Shown here: positions 62,322-64,000 of the stretch, piece after piece
Layout of the letters: every line of letters begins with the position of its first letter
Numbering within the stretch: the stretch's first letter is position 1
Source of the DNA: CAZJHX01 sp964545715
GTDB taxonomy: Bacteria; Myxococcota_A; UBA9042; GCA-2863065
DNA: 64,000 nucleotides
NCBI GenBank assembly: GCA_964545715.1
Contig: CAZJHX010000043.1
Span: 4,688-68,687, forward strand
Direction of reading: 5' to 3'
Notes under the pieces: generated by a model
Told to the model about the DNA's origin: nothing
Seen by the model: the letters and a program-made list of their open reading frames with translations, nothing else
Database searches by the model: none
Translations under genes and position numbers: made by a program

Positions 62322-63283
62322 TACGGCCCAGCCACCCGCCCAATCCGCCCGCCCCGCCAGTCCGCGATAGCCTGCTGAAGCTGGGCCCCGCTGTTCATCA
62401 CAAACGGCCCCCAGCGGGCGATCGGCTCCCCGATCGGCTCGCCCGCGCCCACCAACACTCGCGCGCCGACGGTCCCAGTGTTGCTGATGTCGACGCCATA
62501 ACCGCGGTTGTCAAAGGCGATGAGGTCCCCGGCGCGGTGCGGCCGGCGAGCGTCCGGCAGGCTCACCGCGCCGTCGACCACGTGCGCGAATGCGGTCCAG
62601 CGTGGCGACAGGGGCAGCGTCACCCGGGCGCCGGGCGCCAGCGCATAATCGATGAGCAAAACCGGGGTGTGCGTGCTGATCGGTGCCGGGACGGAGTAAG
62701 CGGCACCGGCGAGGATCCGCGCCCGGACCCCTCTGAAGTTGACGACCGGCACAGCGGCGGCGCGGGTTGTCTGGTATCGCGGCGGCGTCATCTTGAGTCG
62801 GCCCGGCAGGTTCACCCACAGCTGCAGGCCGTGCAGCCGCCCGCCGTGTCGCCGAAAGCGGTTGGAGGGCTCCTCCATGTGCGCGATGCCGCTGCCGGCG
62901 GTCAGCCACTGCACGTCTCCGGGTCCGGTCTGCCCGTTTCCGCCGCGCGAGTCGCGATGGGCCAGCACGCCGTCGAACAGCACCGTCACAGCCTCGAAGC
63001 CGCGATGCGGATGCGGGGCGATCCCACCGTGCGCGCCAGGTGCCACGAAGAAGTCGAAGTGGTCCACCAGCAGAAACGGGTCCAGGTCGGCCAGCCCCGG
63101 TGCGGGCAGGGTGCGGCGTGTCTGGAACAGGTCGCCGACCCGCATCGACTCGGGTTGAATCCGCCGGCCACCGCGCGCTTGACTCAGCGATGACGCCAAG
63201 GCGGTCGGCACCGTCACCAGGGCGCTCGTTGCCGCTGACAGGCCGCCTAGAAAGGCGCGCCGGCTGATGTGGGACTTGAACAC
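62318..63283 (-). CDS. Pirin family protein with Tat signal peptide
   Basis: A 321-aa bicupin of the pirin family. It begins with a twin-arginine signal (SRRAFLGGLSAATSALV). IAPHPHRGFEAVTV and GSGIAHMEEPS carry the iron ligands (two His, then His and Glu) expected for pirin. The C-terminal cupin lacks them, as usual. Most bacterial pirins are cytoplasmic, so export is unusual; Tat would allow the iron site to fill before secretion. Some pirins have quercetinase activity; the role here is unknown. Confidence 0.87.
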   Translation of the reverse strand: MFKSHISRRAFLGGLSAATSALVTVPTALASSLSQARGGRRIQPESMRVGDLFQTRRTLPAPGLADLDPFLLVDHFDFFVAPGAHGGIAPHPHRGFEAVTVLFDGVLAHRDSRGGNGQTGPGDVQWLTAGSGIAHMEEPSNRFRRHGGRLHGLQLWVNLPGRLKMTPPRYQTTRAAAVPVVNFRGVRARILAGAAYSVPAPISTHTPVLLIDYALAPGARVTLPLSPRWTAFAHVVDGAVSLPDARRPHRAGDLIAFDNRGYGVDISNTGTVGARVLVGAGEPIGEPIARWGPFVMNSGAQLQQAIADWRGGRIGRVAGPY

Positions 63284-63321
63284 TTTACAGAGTCTATCAT
63301 TTTTCAGGCCGGCGGCGGACG

Positions 63322-64000
63322 TCAGTTGTGGAACATCTTTCGCGGCGCGTGGACGGTCACCCTCTCCTGACTCACGTCGACCTCCCAGACGTAGACCAGG
63401 ACCTCGTCCAGGGACACGGTCTCCAGAATTCGCAGGCGGTCGCCGTCCCGCAGCTGCAAAGTGAGGACGGCGGCGTTGGACGTGCGCTTGGTCAAGTTGG
63501 GGCGCTCGCGCTGCTCCAGGCTGAAGAGGCGGTCGCTGCTGACGTCGGCAAAGCCGTCGGCGCCGAAGCGCAGATAGATGTCCACCTGGTCGGTTGCGTT
63601 GCGGGTGACCAGCGCGTCCAGGGCGGTCTCTTCCCAGGCGGTGAGGCCTGTGATCTGCTGCTGGACGTCGCTTGGGGTGGCGTCGATGACCAGGCCGTCC
63701 GTGCGCGTGCCCAGAAAGTCCAGGCTCTCGATCAGGGGCTTGGACAGGTCGACGCTCAGGGTGACGGTTGCGGTCTCGCCGGGTGCCTCGATGTCGGGCG
63801 CGGGTCGGCGAAAGCGCCGGTCGGTGTAGTCCTGCGCCAGGCGGCTGAGGCGCTCGGATGGGCTGAACAGCGTGTACTGCTGCGCGAAATACGTGCTGGG
63901 CAGAGGGTTGCCGGTGGTGACCAGACTCAGCTCGTAGGTGTAGTACGCCGGCGCCTCGTGGCGGACGCGCGGGTATTTTTCGTAGAAGCGGGCGTCGTCC
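63322..64000 (-). CDS. Unidentified protein, N-terminus outside window
   Basis: The minus strand is open from 64000 down to a stop at 63322, giving the C-terminal ~225 residues of a larger protein; a GTG at 63585 is only an internal valine. The sequence includes KYPRVRHEAPAYYTYELSL, YFAQQYTLFSPSERLSRL, ATVTLSVDLSKPLIESLDFLG and, at the end, VTVHAPRKMFHN. It looks beta-rich and mixed with charged helices. I do not recognise the family. It lies 38 bp from the pirin gene start and runs in the same direction, so they may be co-transcribed. Confidence 0.7.
   Translation of the reverse strand, partial: DDARFYEKYPRVRHEAPAYYTYELSLVTTGNPLPSTYFAQQYTLFSPSERLSRLAQDYTDRRFRRPAPDIEAPGETATVTLSVDLSKPLIESLDFLGTRTDGLVIDATPSDVQQQITGLTAWEETALDALVTRNATDQVDIYLRFGADGFADVSSDRLFSLEQRERPNLTKRTSNAAVLTLQLRDGDRLRILETVSLDEVLVYVWEVDVSQERVTVHAPRKMFHN

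Overview
The window is high-GC, gene-dense bacterial DNA, best explained as a draft contig or scaffold of a Myxococcota (deltaproteobacterial) organism. The evidence is a MYXO-CTERM-like anchor at the end of a secreted phosphoesterase, many lipoproteins carrying long runs of Cys-rich CDDGNxCT repeats, Tat-exported proteins, and single-copy housekeeping genes of proteobacterial type. A run of exactly 100 N (52837-52936) shows it is assembled from scaffolded contigs. Genus-level placement is not possible from sequence reading alone.

Layout: 1-2509 (minus) holds a partial SLC13 transporter and an M19 dipeptidase. 2540-6546 holds a TatD nuclease, TcdA, a THUMP methyltransferase and GlgC. 6701-13906 is an aerobic benzoyl-CoA (box) degradation locus: enoyl-CoA hydratase, 3-hydroxyacyl-CoA dehydrogenase, the divergent regulator boxR with palindromic operators, then boxC-boxB-boxD. 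BoxA and a benzoate-CoA ligase are not in the window. 14021-25573 is accessory and surface-rich: two overlapping Cys-repeat lipoproteins, the first ending in what looks like a complete two-domain BPI/LBP/CETP (TULIP) lipid-binding fold; a lipoprotein with a caspase-like His/Cys dyad; an acyl-CoA dehydrogenase; an APC permease; a VPD-repeat lipoprotein; and a membrane protein carrying a stand-alone Hsp70 substrate-binding-like domain.

25607-28989 holds GAPDH, a hybrid histidine kinase and a probable GAF-type sensor. These run on from a giant (about 2000 aa) Cys-repeat lipoprotein (29016-35033). Then come tdk, leuS, small lipoproteins, the MYXO-CTERM phosphoesterase, gpsA and hemY. Downstream of both gpsA and hemY, in the same orientation relative to each gene, lies a copy of a ~65-nt repeat with two GGA-loop hairpins. 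44499-49386 (minus) is a four-gene exported module (DUF1501-like protein, two DUF1549/1587/1592-like proteins, and a c-type cytochrome lipoprotein).

The right part holds a PA14-glycosyltransferase fusion, a class-I amidotransferase, a DUF72 protein cut by the assembly gap, a tRNA-modification cluster (cysteine desulfurase-mnmA-mtaB) followed by rnc, a structured non-coding stretch, an ATPase-TPR protein, tRNA-Phe(GAA) with a terminator, a small-channel-like membrane protein, an exported pirin, and an unidentified gene running off the right edge. Genes are tightly packed. Many overlap by 4 nt at stop/start junctions, and several convergent pairs share stop-codon bases.
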